NCBI RefSeq assembly: GCF_000342005.1
Contig: NZ_AOHO01000075.1
Location: 186,001 to 250,000 of the forward strand
Direction of reading: 5' to 3'
DNA: 64,000 nucleotides
From: Amycolatopsis decaplanina DSM 44594
Lineage (GTDB): Bacteria; Actinomycetota; Actinomycetes; Mycobacteriales; Pseudonocardiaceae
Shown: positions 18,396 through 26,121 of the stretch, in pieces
How positions within the stretch are numbered: position 1 is the first letter of the stretch
Layout of the letters: every line of letters begins with the position of its first letter
The notes under the pieces: model-generated
What the model saw: the letters and a program-made list of their open reading frames with translations, nothing else
Told to the model about the DNA's origin: nothing
Databases searched by the model: none
Position numbers and translations under genes: made by a program

Positions 18396-18551
18396 ATGAG
18401 TTCCGTCATGGATGAAACCACCACGAGCACTCTCGACCTGTGGGCAGAGGAAAGCGTGGACACCATCGCGGCCGACTGCTGCAGGGGAACCGCCTCCACC
18501 CTGAGCAGCCCCATCCTCAGTGCCGGAACCGCCAGCACCGAGTGCCCGTAA
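18396..18551 (+). CDS. RiPP precursor peptide 1
   Basis: 51 residues (ATG 18396; an alternative in-frame ATG is at 18408). The leader contains TLDLWAEESVDTIAAD and the core from Cys28 starts CCRGTASTLSS and ends in ECP. Cys28, Cys29 and Cys50 plus many Ser/Thr residues are substrates for azole formation and dehydration. The LDLWAEE and AADCC elements recur in the next genes. Leader recognition by RRE-like domains and cleavage near AAD|CC are inferred. Too short for routine gene calling. Confidence 0.85.
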   Translation: MSSVMDETTTSTLDLWAEESVDTIAADCCRGTASTLSSPILSAGTASTECP

Positions 18552-18588
18552 CACTCTGATCAAACCACTCGTCTCCCTGGAGAAACAA

Positions 18589-18756
18589 ATGGAAATCGGC
18601 TCCATCGAACAACAGGAACAACTGGACCTTTGGGCAGAAGAGTCCGACACCGAAACCGCTGCCGGCTATTGCTGCGCCACGAGCGCGGGCACCGTGGGCA
18701 CCGCCAGCTGCCCGAGTTCTGCGTCTACTTTCGCCAGCGCCGCCTGTGCGTGCTGA
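18589..18756 (+). CDS. RiPP precursor peptide 2
   Basis: 55 residues from the ATG at 18589, with GGAG at 18579-18582. The leader is QLDLWAEESDTETAAG and the core starts YCCATSAGTVGT and ends AACAC, with five Cys (28, 29, 41, 53, 55). The leader matches precursor 1 while the core is very different, so the array looks like a family of related leaders with free-running cores. The open frame extends upstream to 18520, but that part overlaps precursor 1 and has no ribosome site. Confidence 0.87.
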   Translation: MEIGSIEQQEQLDLWAEESDTETAAGYCCATSAGTVGTASCPSSASTFASAACAC

Positions 18757-18759
18757 CCG

Positions 18760-18780
18760 CTGAAAACACCTGATTTTCAG
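18760..18780 (+). other. small stem-loop between precursors 2 and 3
   Basis: Seven-base arms (CTGAAAA / TTTTCAG) around a seven-base loop in the 42-base gap. It is too AT-rich for a strong terminator and may affect mRNA processing or stability of the precursor transcript. Confidence 0.35.
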
Positions 18781-18798
18781 TCGAGACAGGAGACAGAA

Positions 18799-18978
18799 AT
18801 GGAAATCATCGCCACCGAACAGGATCTGACGCTCGACCTGTGGGCGGAAGAGAGCGGGGCGAACATCGCCGCGGACGGTTGCTGCACCAACTCCGCCGCC
18901 ACCGCCGGTAGCGCGAGCAGCTTCGGCAGCACGGCCAGTTCCGCCAGTTCCGCCAGCACCGGCAGCACCGGCTGCTGA
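18799..18978 (+). CDS. RiPP precursor peptide 3
   Basis: 59 residues with a GACAGGAGACAG ribosome site. The leader has TLDLWAEESGANIAADG and the core begins CCTNSAATAGSASS and ends STGC. Only three Cys (28, 29, 59), with a long run of Ser/Ala/Gly/Thr between them, so this peptide depends most on Ser/Thr dehydration or oxazole formation. The low-complexity core could look like noise, but the leader, spacing and ribosome site match its neighbours. Confidence 0.86.
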   Translation: MEIIATEQDLTLDLWAEESGANIAADGCCTNSAATAGSASSFGSTASSASSASTGSTGC

Positions 18979-19036
18979 AACTTTCCGGACAAACCTGTGG
19001 CCGGTCTCGCCGGCTTCACTACCCGAAGGAGAACAA

Positions 19037-19210
19037 ATGGACATCGAGCTGAACTCCGACAACGCACTGGATCTGTGGGTCGAAGACAACGCGACCACCG
19101 TCGCCGCCGACTGCTGCAAGGGATGCGCCGCCACCACATCCAGCTTCAGCACGGCCCCCTCGACCGCCGGGTCGATCGCCAGCGCGGGCTGCGCCTCGAC
19201 CACGTGCTGA
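19037..19210 (+). CDS. RiPP precursor peptide 4
   Basis: 57 residues with a GAAGGAGAAC ribosome site. The leader reads ALDLWVEDNATTVAAD and the core starts CCKGCAATTSSF and ends ASTTC. Five Cys (26, 27, 30, 51, 57). Slight leader drift (WVEDN for WAEES) shows divergence after duplication. It is followed by a 13-base-arm hairpin. Confidence 0.86.
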   Translation: MDIELNSDNALDLWVEDNATTVAADCCKGCAATTSSFSTAPSTAGSIASAGCASTTC

Positions 19211-19241
19211 GTGTGCTTTAGTCGCCGATCGCGGTGAAACG

Positions 19242-19284
19242 GGTGGGTGGCCGGCACGGCCCACGTCCCCACCGGCCACCCACC
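19242..19284 (+). terminator. hairpin after precursor 4 (partial terminator/attenuator)
   Basis: Perfect 13-base arms (GGTGGGTGGCCGG / CCGGCCACCCACC) with a 17-base loop and no U-tract. It sits inside a run of same-direction genes, so partial termination or RNA stabilisation is more likely than full stop. A related stem follows precursor 5. Confidence 0.5.
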
Positions 19285-19338
19285 TCGAGTTCCTTTCGTA
19301 TCTCGAATCGCCGGAATCTGAGGAGACAGGAGCAAATT

Positions 19339-19509
19339 ATGGACACGAACCTCAAGACCGCCGAGGCGAACCTGGAATTCCGGGCCGAAGAACCCGCGAA
19401 CAACACGGCGGCCGACTGCACCATGTCGACCGGGGCCTGCGCGGGTACCGGCAGCACACCGATTCTTTGCGCCGCATGCGGAAGCTCCGCCAGCTCTTCC
19501 CGCCCCTGA
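19339..19509 (+). CDS. RiPP precursor peptide 5 (divergent)
   Basis: 56 residues with AGGAGACAGGAG upstream. The leader segment is NLEFRAEEPANNTAAD, where LEFRAEE replaces LDLWAEE. The core starts CTMSTGACAG and ends SSASSSRP; four Cys (27, 34, 44, 47) and no N-terminal Cys pair. It keeps AAD plus Cys at the presumed cleavage site. It may feed the second YcaO module or be a diverged member. The intergenic sequence after it resembles that after precursor 4, which supports tandem duplication. Confidence 0.78.
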   Translation: MDTNLKTAEANLEFRAEEPANNTAADCTMSTGACAGTGSTPILCAACGSSASSSRP

Positions 19510-19512
19510 ACG

Positions 19513-19538
19513 GTGTGGGTGGCAGGAACGGCCCACAC
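19513..19538 (+). other. stem-loop after precursor 5
   Basis: Seven-base arms (GTGTGGG / CCCACAC) with a 12-base loop. The surrounding text (GTGGGTGGC...ACGGCCCAC) parallels that of the hairpin after precursor 4. It probably contributes to uneven expression of precursors versus downstream enzymes. Confidence 0.4.
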
Positions 19539-19597
19539 GCCCACCGGCCCCCCGCCCTTTCCCGTTCCCAACAACCTCGAAGTCCCGGAGGGTCACC

Positions 19598-20761
19598 ATG
19601 TCCACCACCGTCGAACCGCCCACCCCCGGCGCGCAGACCGCCGAACCGGCGTCCGTGGTCGCTGACGCGCGGTGGCCCGCCGAAGACGACGTTCTACGCC
19701 TTAACCCCGGTGTCGAACTGCTCACCGGCGCGGACGGCCGCTCGATGCTGTTCGACGAAGCAAGCGGCAAGTACACCTTCGTCAGCAACGGCACCTGCCA
19801 GCTGGTCCCCCAGCTCACCGCGGGTGTCCGCTACGACAAGCTGCTCGACGGGCTGGCCCGGCGCAGCGGCGCCCCGCTCGACAAGGTCGACAAGGCGTTA
19901 CGCCTCCTGGTCCACGACCTCGCCAGGCTCGAGCTGCTCGACGGCGTGGTTCCGGCCACCGACGGGATCACCACCCGGGTGGCCCGCTCCCAGATCAAGA
20001 TGCCGCACGCGCGGCTGCCCATCTCCACCGAACGCGCCGATCGCGTGTTCGCCGCCATCGCCCGGCCCTTCCGCGGCCGCGTGGGCGGGATGGCGCTCGG
20101 CGCGATCGGGTTACTCGGCGCGACGGGCCTGCTGACCGCGGTGCTGACGCTGCTCTTCCACCCGGTCGCCCCCGACCTTTCGGCGATCTGGATCGCGTAC
20201 CTGATCATGATCCCGCAAACCCTGCTGCACGAGACGAGCCACGGCGTGCTGTGCCGCTACTACGGTGTGCCCGCCCGCGAAGTCGGTGTCGCACTGTGGC
20301 TTTACGTACTGCCGATCGGCTACGTCGACCGGTCCGACGCCGTACGGCTGCAAAGGCGCTGGCCCCGGATCGCGATCCTGCTCGCCGGCCCCGTCTTCGA
20401 CGGCCTCGTGCTCGGTACGACGGCCACCCTGCTGCTCACCGGAACCGGCGACCCCGGGTTGCTGGGCACCCTGCTGGCGTTCCAGACCGTGATGATGGTG
20501 ATGAACTTCAATCCCATGCTGCCGACCGACGGACAGCAGGTACTGGAGAACGCGCTCGGCAAACTGAATCTGCGCAGCCGCGCGATGACCTATGTGCTGC
20601 ACCGGGTGCTGCGCAGGCCGCTGCCCAGCGCCCTGCGCCGGGTCACCCGTGGCGAACGGACGTTGTTCTGGGGATACGGCGTCGCCTGCCTCGCCTACCT
20701 GCTGCTGATCTTCGGCCTCGTCGGCACGACCCTCTACAAGCTGGCGGGCGAACTCTTCTGA
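19598..20761 (+). CDS. M50-type membrane metalloprotease with PqqD/RRE-like N-terminus, candidate leader peptidase
   Basis: 387 residues. Residues ~30-130 resemble a PqqD-like fold (LRLNPGVELLTGADGRS and on to ARLELLDG). Hydrophobic segments follow, with the zinc motif HETSH at 211-215 and the C-terminal NFNPMLPTDG motif of M50/site-2 proteases. Placed immediately after the precursors, it may bind leaders through its N-terminus and cleave them at or in the membrane, or play an export or immunity role. Codons 101 and 172 are TTA. The start is ATG at 19598 with GGAGGG upstream. Confidence 0.82.
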   Translation: MSTTVEPPTPGAQTAEPASVVADARWPAEDDVLRLNPGVELLTGADGRSMLFDEASGKYTFVSNGTCQLVPQLTAGVRYDKLLDGLARRSGAPLDKVDKALRLLVHDLARLELLDGVVPATDGITTRVARSQIKMPHARLPISTERADRVFAAIARPFRGRVGGMALGAIGLLGATGLLTAVLTLLFHPVAPDLSAIWIAYLIMIPQTLLHETSHGVLCRYYGVPAREVGVALWLYVLPIGYVDRSDAVRLQRRWPRIAILLAGPVFDGLVLGTTATLLLTGTGDPGLLGTLLAFQTVMMVMNFNPMLPTDGQQVLENALGKLNLRSRAMTYVLHRVLRRPLPSALRRVTRGERTLFWGYGVACLAYLLLIFGLVGTTLYKLAGELF

Positions 20762-20836
20762 CCCCCTCACTTCGCGGGCCCGCGTCGAGCCACCGCCCTC
20801 CGACGCGGGCCTGCGAGCCCATACCCAGGAGACGAC

Positions 20837-21538
20837 ATGACCCAGACCAAAGTGCCCGCACGGCGTAAGACCACGCCCACGGTCAAGGCGATCGTCCTGC
20901 TGGTCGTCGCGGTCGTCGTCGGCGGCGGTCTGTATCTGCAGCTGCGGAACACCAGTGCCGAGGCCGACGGCTACGGTCCACCGCGGACAGCGGCCCGGAT
21001 CAGCTCCCCCGGTGTCGTCTCGCTGGGTTCGGCCGACGCACCGAACAAAGTGGACGTCTACGAGGACCCGCTGTGCCCGTACTGCGCCAGGTTCGAGCAC
21101 CGCTTCGGTCAGCTGCTCGCCAAAGCGATCGACGAAGGCAGGGTGAAGGTCGACTACCACGTGCTGACCTTCCTGGACGACAAGTCGAAATCCGGTGACT
21201 ACTCCACCCGGGCGGCGTCGGCCATGCTGTGCGCCACCCAGGCCGACGGCGCCTCCTTCGGGCGGCTGCACGCACACCTCATGTCGCCGGACAACCAGCC
21301 GAAGGAACACGGCGAAGCCGACCGCACCGACGAGGAGCTGATCAGGTTCGCCGCGGAAGCGGGCGCCACGAGCGGCGTCGCGGAGTGCCTGCGCGGGGGC
21401 ACGTTCGCGGCCTCGTTGCGGAGGACCACCGCCGCCGTGCGCCCCACCATCGCGGGCACGCCCTCCGTGCGGATCAACGGCACGCTCATCGCGCCCGGCG
21501 ATCTCAACGACGGCGACTGGGCGGATCCGTTGCGATGA
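20837..21538 (+). CDS. membrane-anchored DsbA/thioredoxin-fold oxidoreductase
   Basis: 233 residues. One N-terminal membrane segment (AIVLLVVAVVVGGGLYLQL) is followed by an exported thioredoxin-fold domain with active site CPYC (Cys80-Cys83) and a cis-proline-like GTPSVRING segment. DsbA-like proteins make or rearrange disulfides outside the membrane. It lies between the protease and the second YcaO gene, so it could act on Cys left unmodified in the peptides or protect an exported enzyme. Confidence 0.85.
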   Translation: MTQTKVPARRKTTPTVKAIVLLVVAVVVGGGLYLQLRNTSAEADGYGPPRTAARISSPGVVSLGSADAPNKVDVYEDPLCPYCARFEHRFGQLLAKAIDEGRVKVDYHVLTFLDDKSKSGDYSTRAASAMLCATQADGASFGRLHAHLMSPDNQPKEHGEADRTDEELIRFAAEAGATSGVAECLRGGTFAASLRRTTAAVRPTIAGTPSVRINGTLIAPGDLNDGDWADPLR

Positions 21539-21572
21539 AAGCCGGCAACCGTACGGCGGAAGGGTTACAACG

Positions 21573-22901
21573 ATGACGTCGTCCATCCCACTCCACGACC
21601 GGCTCGCGCCGCTCGTGGACAACTCACTCGGCCTCGTCGCCGAACCCGCGCTGCTGCCCTTTCCGCCCGGCTCGGGGGTGATGCCCATCGCGTCCGCCTA
21701 CCTGGGCGACGGAAAGGCCGCCGTGCCCGCGATCCGCCGCTATGCCCAGTGGTCCCGGTCGGCGCCGGAGGCGATGGACGGCAGCGGCGGCGGTTTCGAC
21801 GTCGAGCTCGCCAAAGCCGTCGCGGTGGCCGAGGCGCTGGAACGCTACTGCTCGACCGTGCACGACCCGGCGGACATGCGCTGGGCGACCGCGCTCGAAC
21901 TCGGTGACGAAGCACTCGACCTGGACACCCTGCCCCGGCTGTCGGAAACCGAACTGGCGCTTCCCGGGCAGCACACCCAGCTCGCCGCGAAGGACGTACC
22001 CCGCAACTGGGTACGCGGTGTCCGGCTGCGCGACGGGAAGCCCATGTGGGTACCGGCGCCGCTGGTCTACCTGTTCTACATCCCCGCCGCCGAGGAGAAC
22101 ATCGCCAACCCGATCTCGACCGGCTGCGCCGTGCACTCCGACCCGGCGCTGTCGATCGTCAAGGGGCTCGTCGAGGTGATCGAGCGGGACGCCACCGCGC
22201 TCACCTGGCACCAGCGGCTGCCGCTGCCGGAGATCGAGGTCGACATCGGCGGCCCCGAGCTGCAGGAGCTCGTCGCCGCCTACGAGCGTCATCCGCACGT
22301 CGACGTCCGGCTTTTCGACGCCACCACGGACGTCGGCGTGCCGTCGATCTTCGCGGTCCGGGTCGACCGGCGCAGCACGGCCGTGAAGCACGTGGCGATC
22401 TGTGCCTCGAACATGGATCCGGTGCAGGCCGCCGTGAACGCGTTCCGGGAGGTCCTGTCCTGCCACATCTCCTTCCTGCCCCAGATCGGCAGCGCCCCCG
22501 AAAGCGCCGAAGACTGCTATCGCACGATGGACGGCGCGCTGTTCACCGCGCACGCCGACCGTTCGGAAGCCTTCGAGTTCCTGCTCTCCGGCACGCGCAA
22601 GCGGCCGCTGTCGGCGCTGCCCGCCCCGCCCGCCGGGAATTCGGCGGAGTCGTTGCGCTGGCTGTCGGACCGGCTGACGGCGGTGGGCACGGACGCGTAC
22701 GTGGTCGACCTGACCACCGACGAGGCTGCCGCGGTCGGGATGACCGCGGTCAAGGCGATCGTGCCGGGACTGCAGCCGATGTCGTTCGTCCGCAAGGCCC
22801 AGTTCCTCGCGCATCCCCGGCTCTACACCGCCCCGGCGGCGATGGGGCACCCGGTGCACGACGAAGCCGACCTCAACCCCTGGCCGCAACCCATCGCCTG
22901 A
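21573..22901 (+). CDS. YcaO-domain cyclodehydratase, copy B
   Basis: 442 residues from ATG at 21573 with a GGAAGGG site. It carries the same landmarks as copy A: GGGFDVELAKAVAVAEALER, STGCAVHSDP, VEVIERDA and the proline-rich end NPWPQPIA. The copies are clearly paralogous but diverged throughout. It may use a different residue type (for example Ser/Thr against Cys) or a different precursor subset; sequence alone does not say which. Confidence 0.92.
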   Translation: MTSSIPLHDRLAPLVDNSLGLVAEPALLPFPPGSGVMPIASAYLGDGKAAVPAIRRYAQWSRSAPEAMDGSGGGFDVELAKAVAVAEALERYCSTVHDPADMRWATALELGDEALDLDTLPRLSETELALPGQHTQLAAKDVPRNWVRGVRLRDGKPMWVPAPLVYLFYIPAAEENIANPISTGCAVHSDPALSIVKGLVEVIERDATALTWHQRLPLPEIEVDIGGPELQELVAAYERHPHVDVRLFDATTDVGVPSIFAVRVDRRSTAVKHVAICASNMDPVQAAVNAFREVLSCHISFLPQIGSAPESAEDCYRTMDGALFTAHADRSEAFEFLLSGTRKRPLSALPAPPAGNSAESLRWLSDRLTAVGTDAYVVDLTTDEAAAVGMTAVKAIVPGLQPMSFVRKAQFLAHPRLYTAPAAMGHPVHDEADLNPWPQPIA

Positions 22902-22926
22902 GACGGGAACGAAGAGAGGAGACATC

Positions 22927-23559
22927 GTGAGCGTTCTCGTACTGCACGACGACGATTTCGGCGCGGCGGTGGCCACCAGACTGCGTTCGGCGCGACCGGA
23001 CGCGACCGCGCACCGGCTCGGCGGCTGGCCCGACCTCGGGTCGCTGGACGCCCTGATCGCCGAGTACGAGCGGATCGTCTTCGCCTGGAGCCGCCCGGTG
23101 CGGCGGCTCGAGTCCGCTGTGGACAGTGCGGTACTCCGGCACGGCAAGACGCTGCTACCCGTCGTCGCCGAAGGTTTGACGACCCGGGTCGGGCCGCTGC
23201 TCGGCCCGCGCGCCGAGGCGACCGTCGACTGCTACTACCGGAGGCGTGCCCAGCGGATGGGCGCGCATACCGACCTCGGCTTGGTGCACGACCATTTCGA
23301 CGACCATCCCGAGGGCGAACCGGCCGGGTACCTCGGCGCCACGGTCGCCGTGGTGTGCGGGCTGACCGGACGGATGCTCGACGGCGACGCGGCCGAGCCC
23401 AGGGTGGTGCTGGTGCAGCCGCATCTCGGCGAAGCGACGAGCTCGGTGCTGCTCGGGGTGCACGGGAACGCCCGGTCACAGTCCCCCGTTCCTTCCGAGC
23501 AGCGGACTTTCGCCCGGCTGCGCGGGATCATCCTGGACGCGATGGAGGCGACGGCATGA
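22927..23559 (+). CDS. YcaO-partner protein, cyclodehydratase E1/ThiF-like fragment (copy B)
   Basis: 210 residues from GTG at 22927 with an AGGAG site. It shares VLVLHDDDFGAAVATRLRS, VGPLLGPRAEATVDCYYRRR and VHGNARSQ landmarks with the protein at 15088-15768, so the two are paralogues in equivalent operon positions. Only the single DC-YYR cysteine is kept. It is predicted to couple leader binding to YcaO copy B. Confidence 0.6.
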   Translation: MSVLVLHDDDFGAAVATRLRSARPDATAHRLGGWPDLGSLDALIAEYERIVFAWSRPVRRLESAVDSAVLRHGKTLLPVVAEGLTTRVGPLLGPRAEATVDCYYRRRAQRMGAHTDLGLVHDHFDDHPEGEPAGYLGATVAVVCGLTGRMLDGDAAEPRVVLVQPHLGEATSSVLLGVHGNARSQSPVPSEQRTFARLRGIILDAMEATA

Positions 23560-24986
23560 TCACGACCGTCCAGCGGACCACCGCCGCCGAAGCGCTGCGC
23601 GAGGCCGAATCCGGGCCGCGTACCGGGTTTCCCTGCCTGCTGCCCGGTATCTCCCTCATCCCGACACGCACCGGCTTGCTGGCCTTCGGCGCCGCCCAGC
23701 CGCAGGTGTTCGGCGGCAAGGCGGCGCACACCGTCCTGCCCGCCGTGCTGCGTGCGATGGACGGGACCCGCGACACGGCCGGGATAGCCGAGCTGCTCGG
23801 TCTGCCGGTGAAGACCGTGGACGCGGTGCACGCGCTCGCGCGCTCCCGCGACCTGCTCTGTTCCGGGCCGGTGCCCGGCGACCACACCGGACGCTGGCTG
23901 GCCCGGTCCGGCACGGTGACCGCGAAGGTACGGGACACGGATTCCCGTGACAGCCGGCGAACCCGGGTGAAACTCACCGGTGATCCGGGACTCGCCGCCG
24001 AGCTCAGCGAACTGCTCGCCGTGGACGGGGTGCGGGGCGAGGTCTTGGACCGGGCCGGATGCGCGGATTCCGATCTCGTCCTGGTCGTCCTGAACGGCCA
24101 GGAACCCGTGGCCGAACTCGCCGCGTTGGACCGTGAACTCGCCGAGGCGGGCGTCGCCTGGCTCCGGGTGCTCGTGCACGAGGGCGGCGCGGAACTGGGC
24201 CCCTGGTTCGGACCGCGTGACGAACTGCGCTACGCCGACTGGTGGCCGGTCAACCCACCACACGCGGCCGCGGCCCCCGCCACGCCGGACCGGGAGGCCG
24301 CGCTCGGCTTCGCCGCACTCGAGATCATCAACCTGCTGAGCGGCGCCGGCCGTCCGGTCTCCACGTCGGCGGTCGCCGAATTCGACGCGGCCACAGGCGC
24401 CTGTCGCCGCCGCCCTCGCGCACCGCGACCGCGAGAGGGCGAATCCCTTTGCCTCGCGCTGGACTACGTCGCCCGTCAGTCCACTCCGGACAGTCAGCTG
24501 CCGCAGTTCCTCCTCGCTCCCGAGCCCGATCCGACCGCGATCGAACCGGTGGACAGCCCGGAACTGACCCGGTTGCTGGGCTCGGCCTTCCCCGGTGACG
24601 TCGATCGATCGCTCAACGCCTATGTGCTCGGCGAGAACGACGGGGCGCACCTCTATCTCCCGGAGAAAGAGGGGCTCATCGACCTCGCCGGGGTCGCGGA
24701 CGTGACCAGGTGGCGCCGGAGGCACGCTGACGGCGCTTTCGCCGTGATCGCGGTATCGGTCACGGTGCCCGCCCATACCAGCGGGACGACGGTGCGCGAC
24801 GGCCTGCTGCACACCGGCGCCGCCGTGCAGCGGCTGCTCGCGGCCGCCGCCGACCTGGGTCTGCACGTACGCGACGGTCTCGCCGGCTCTCTCGGCGACC
24901 TCGGCGACGCGCTCGGCCTGCTCCCGCACGCCGAGACCTTGCTCGAAATCGTGGTGCTGGACCGAGAACCGGGAGACGAACGATGA
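23556..24986 (+). CDS. leader-binding N-terminus + nitroreductase-like domain (copy B)
   Basis: 476 residues; ATGA overlap with the previous gene. Residues ~10-110 match the RRE-like start of the 15765-18203 protein (VFGGKAAHTVLPAVLRAMDG). The C-terminal ~150 residues (SLNAYVLGENDGAHLYLPEK, then LHTGAAVQRLLAAAADLGL) look nitroreductase-like but weaker than in copy A. It appears to be the copy-A architecture with one flavin domain missing; the remaining piece may be the small gene immediately downstream. Whether it still binds FMN is uncertain. Confidence 0.62.
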   Translation: MITTVQRTTAAEALREAESGPRTGFPCLLPGISLIPTRTGLLAFGAAQPQVFGGKAAHTVLPAVLRAMDGTRDTAGIAELLGLPVKTVDAVHALARSRDLLCSGPVPGDHTGRWLARSGTVTAKVRDTDSRDSRRTRVKLTGDPGLAAELSELLAVDGVRGEVLDRAGCADSDLVLVVLNGQEPVAELAALDRELAEAGVAWLRVLVHEGGAELGPWFGPRDELRYADWWPVNPPHAAAAPATPDREAALGFAALEIINLLSGAGRPVSTSAVAEFDAATGACRRRPRAPRPREGESLCLALDYVARQSTPDSQLPQFLLAPEPDPTAIEPVDSPELTRLLGSAFPGDVDRSLNAYVLGENDGAHLYLPEKEGLIDLAGVADVTRWRRRHADGAFAVIAVSVTVPAHTSGTTVRDGLLHTGAAVQRLLAAAADLGLHVRDGLAGSLGDLGDALGLLPHAETLLEIVVLDREPGDER

Positions 24987-25534
24987 CCCCACGCGCGAGC
25001 ATTCCCCCGTACGTGCCGGAAAGCCCCGCCGTGCTCTCGGATCTGGTGCGCGCCGAACTCGCCGCCGCACCGCTGCCGCGCGATTCCGGCCATCAGCCGC
25101 GCGTTCGCGGTACTTGGGAGGTCCGGCTGGTCGACGGCAGGCTGACCGCGGACGCGATGGGGTGGATCCTCGACGCCGCCACGCCGGACTCGGACGTGCT
25201 CCGGTTCACCGTCGCCGCCCGCGACGTCGATGGGCTCGCGCCAGGCTGGTACGAATTCCGCGAAGGCACCTTCCACTCCGTGAAGGCCTCTGCCGAGATC
25301 CCGGATCATCCCGCGACGGTGTTCGTTTCAAGCGGAAGGGAAGCCATCCGTGAGGGCGGCGTCCACCCGTGGCGTCGCGCGCTGCTCGCGACCGGGGCGG
25401 CCGGTGAGGTGGCACGGTCCCACGCCGACACCGCCGGATACGCCTTCCGGCCGGTCGCCACCGACTCGATCGCGAGCGACCGAAATCTCCGTATCCAGGC
25501 CTGGGCTTTCGCTCCGGCGGACGGAACACCATGA
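24983..25534 (+). CDS. small SagB/nitroreductase-like protein
   Basis: 183 residues; ATGA overlaps on both sides. The segment LRFTVAARDVDGLAPGWYEF matches the core strand of SagB-type dehydrogenases. It is much shorter than a full nitroreductase (~200-250 residues in one domain) and lacks a clear FMN-binding arginine cluster. It may pair with the preceding protein to form a split dehydrogenase. Confidence 0.55.
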   Translation: MTPRASIPPYVPESPAVLSDLVRAELAAAPLPRDSGHQPRVRGTWEVRLVDGRLTADAMGWILDAATPDSDVLRFTVAARDVDGLAPGWYEFREGTFHSVKASAEIPDHPATVFVSSGREAIREGGVHPWRRALLATGAAGEVARSHADTAGYAFRPVATDSIASDRNLRIQAWAFAPADGTP

Positions 25535-26121
25535 ACCCCGTCCTCCACATCACACCCCACGGTGCCGGACTGTGGCTGTACGGGGCGGGCGCGTTCGGCG
25601 AGCAGGTGCTCGGCGAACGCGACGGCGCCGGCACCGGCAGGCTGCGGTTACTGGCAGGCGTGACACAGACCGCCCGCATCGACCTCTTCGAAACGGTCGC
25701 CGCACGAGCCGGAGCCCTCCGGCTACCGTGGCTTCCACTCGTGCTGGACGGGACGACGCTGCGCTGCGGGCCGGTGACGGGAGCCGGCACCGGTCCCTGC
25801 CCGGACTGCACGGGCAAGCGGCGACGTCAGCATTCCGGGGAGGCACGGCTTTCCGCGGTGCTGGACCCCGCCGAAGAGCAGGCGTTCCTGCCCCAGCACG
25901 GCGAACTCGCGATCACTTTGCTCGGCACCGTCGCGCAGGCCTTCACCGACGACGGCAAGTCGGCCGAGATCCACGAAATCGACCTGGTGCGCGGCACCTA
26001 CGGCAAGCACCGGGTGCTTCCCGTCCACGGCTGTCCCGTCTGCGATCCGCCAGGGTCCGCGGACCGGTCATGGGAGCTGTTGGCCGCCGGCCTGGGCGTA
26101 CGTGCGGAGGTGGCTGGATGA
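25531..26121 (+). CDS. ocin_ThiF-like zinc-binding RiPP partner protein
   Basis: 196 residues; ATGA overlaps on both sides. Two CxxC pairs, Cys90/Cys93 (GPCPDC) and Cys168/Cys171 (HGCPVC), form the tetracysteine zinc site of cyclodehydratase-associated ThiF-like (F) proteins, which deliver the leader peptide to YcaO. The CGPVTGAG segment before the first pair fits the same domain. Codon 40 is TTA. It is the only partner protein here with an intact zinc site, so it may serve both YcaO copies. Confidence 0.7.
   Translation: MNPVLHITPHGAGLWLYGAGAFGEQVLGERDGAGTGRLRLLAGVTQTARIDLFETVAARAGALRLPWLPLVLDGTTLRCGPVTGAGTGPCPDCTGKRRRQHSGEARLSAVLDPAEEQAFLPQHGELAITLLGTVAQAFTDDGKSAEIHEIDLVRGTYGKHRVLPVHGCPVCDPPGSADRSWELLAAGLGVRAEVAG

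Noticed and set aside
18396..19509. Classical thiopeptide precursor (Ser-first core forming a pyridine ring)
   Set aside because: Cores begin with Cys or Tyr-Cys rather than the Ser pattern needed, although the left-edge protein could still be a cyclase; left open, not called.
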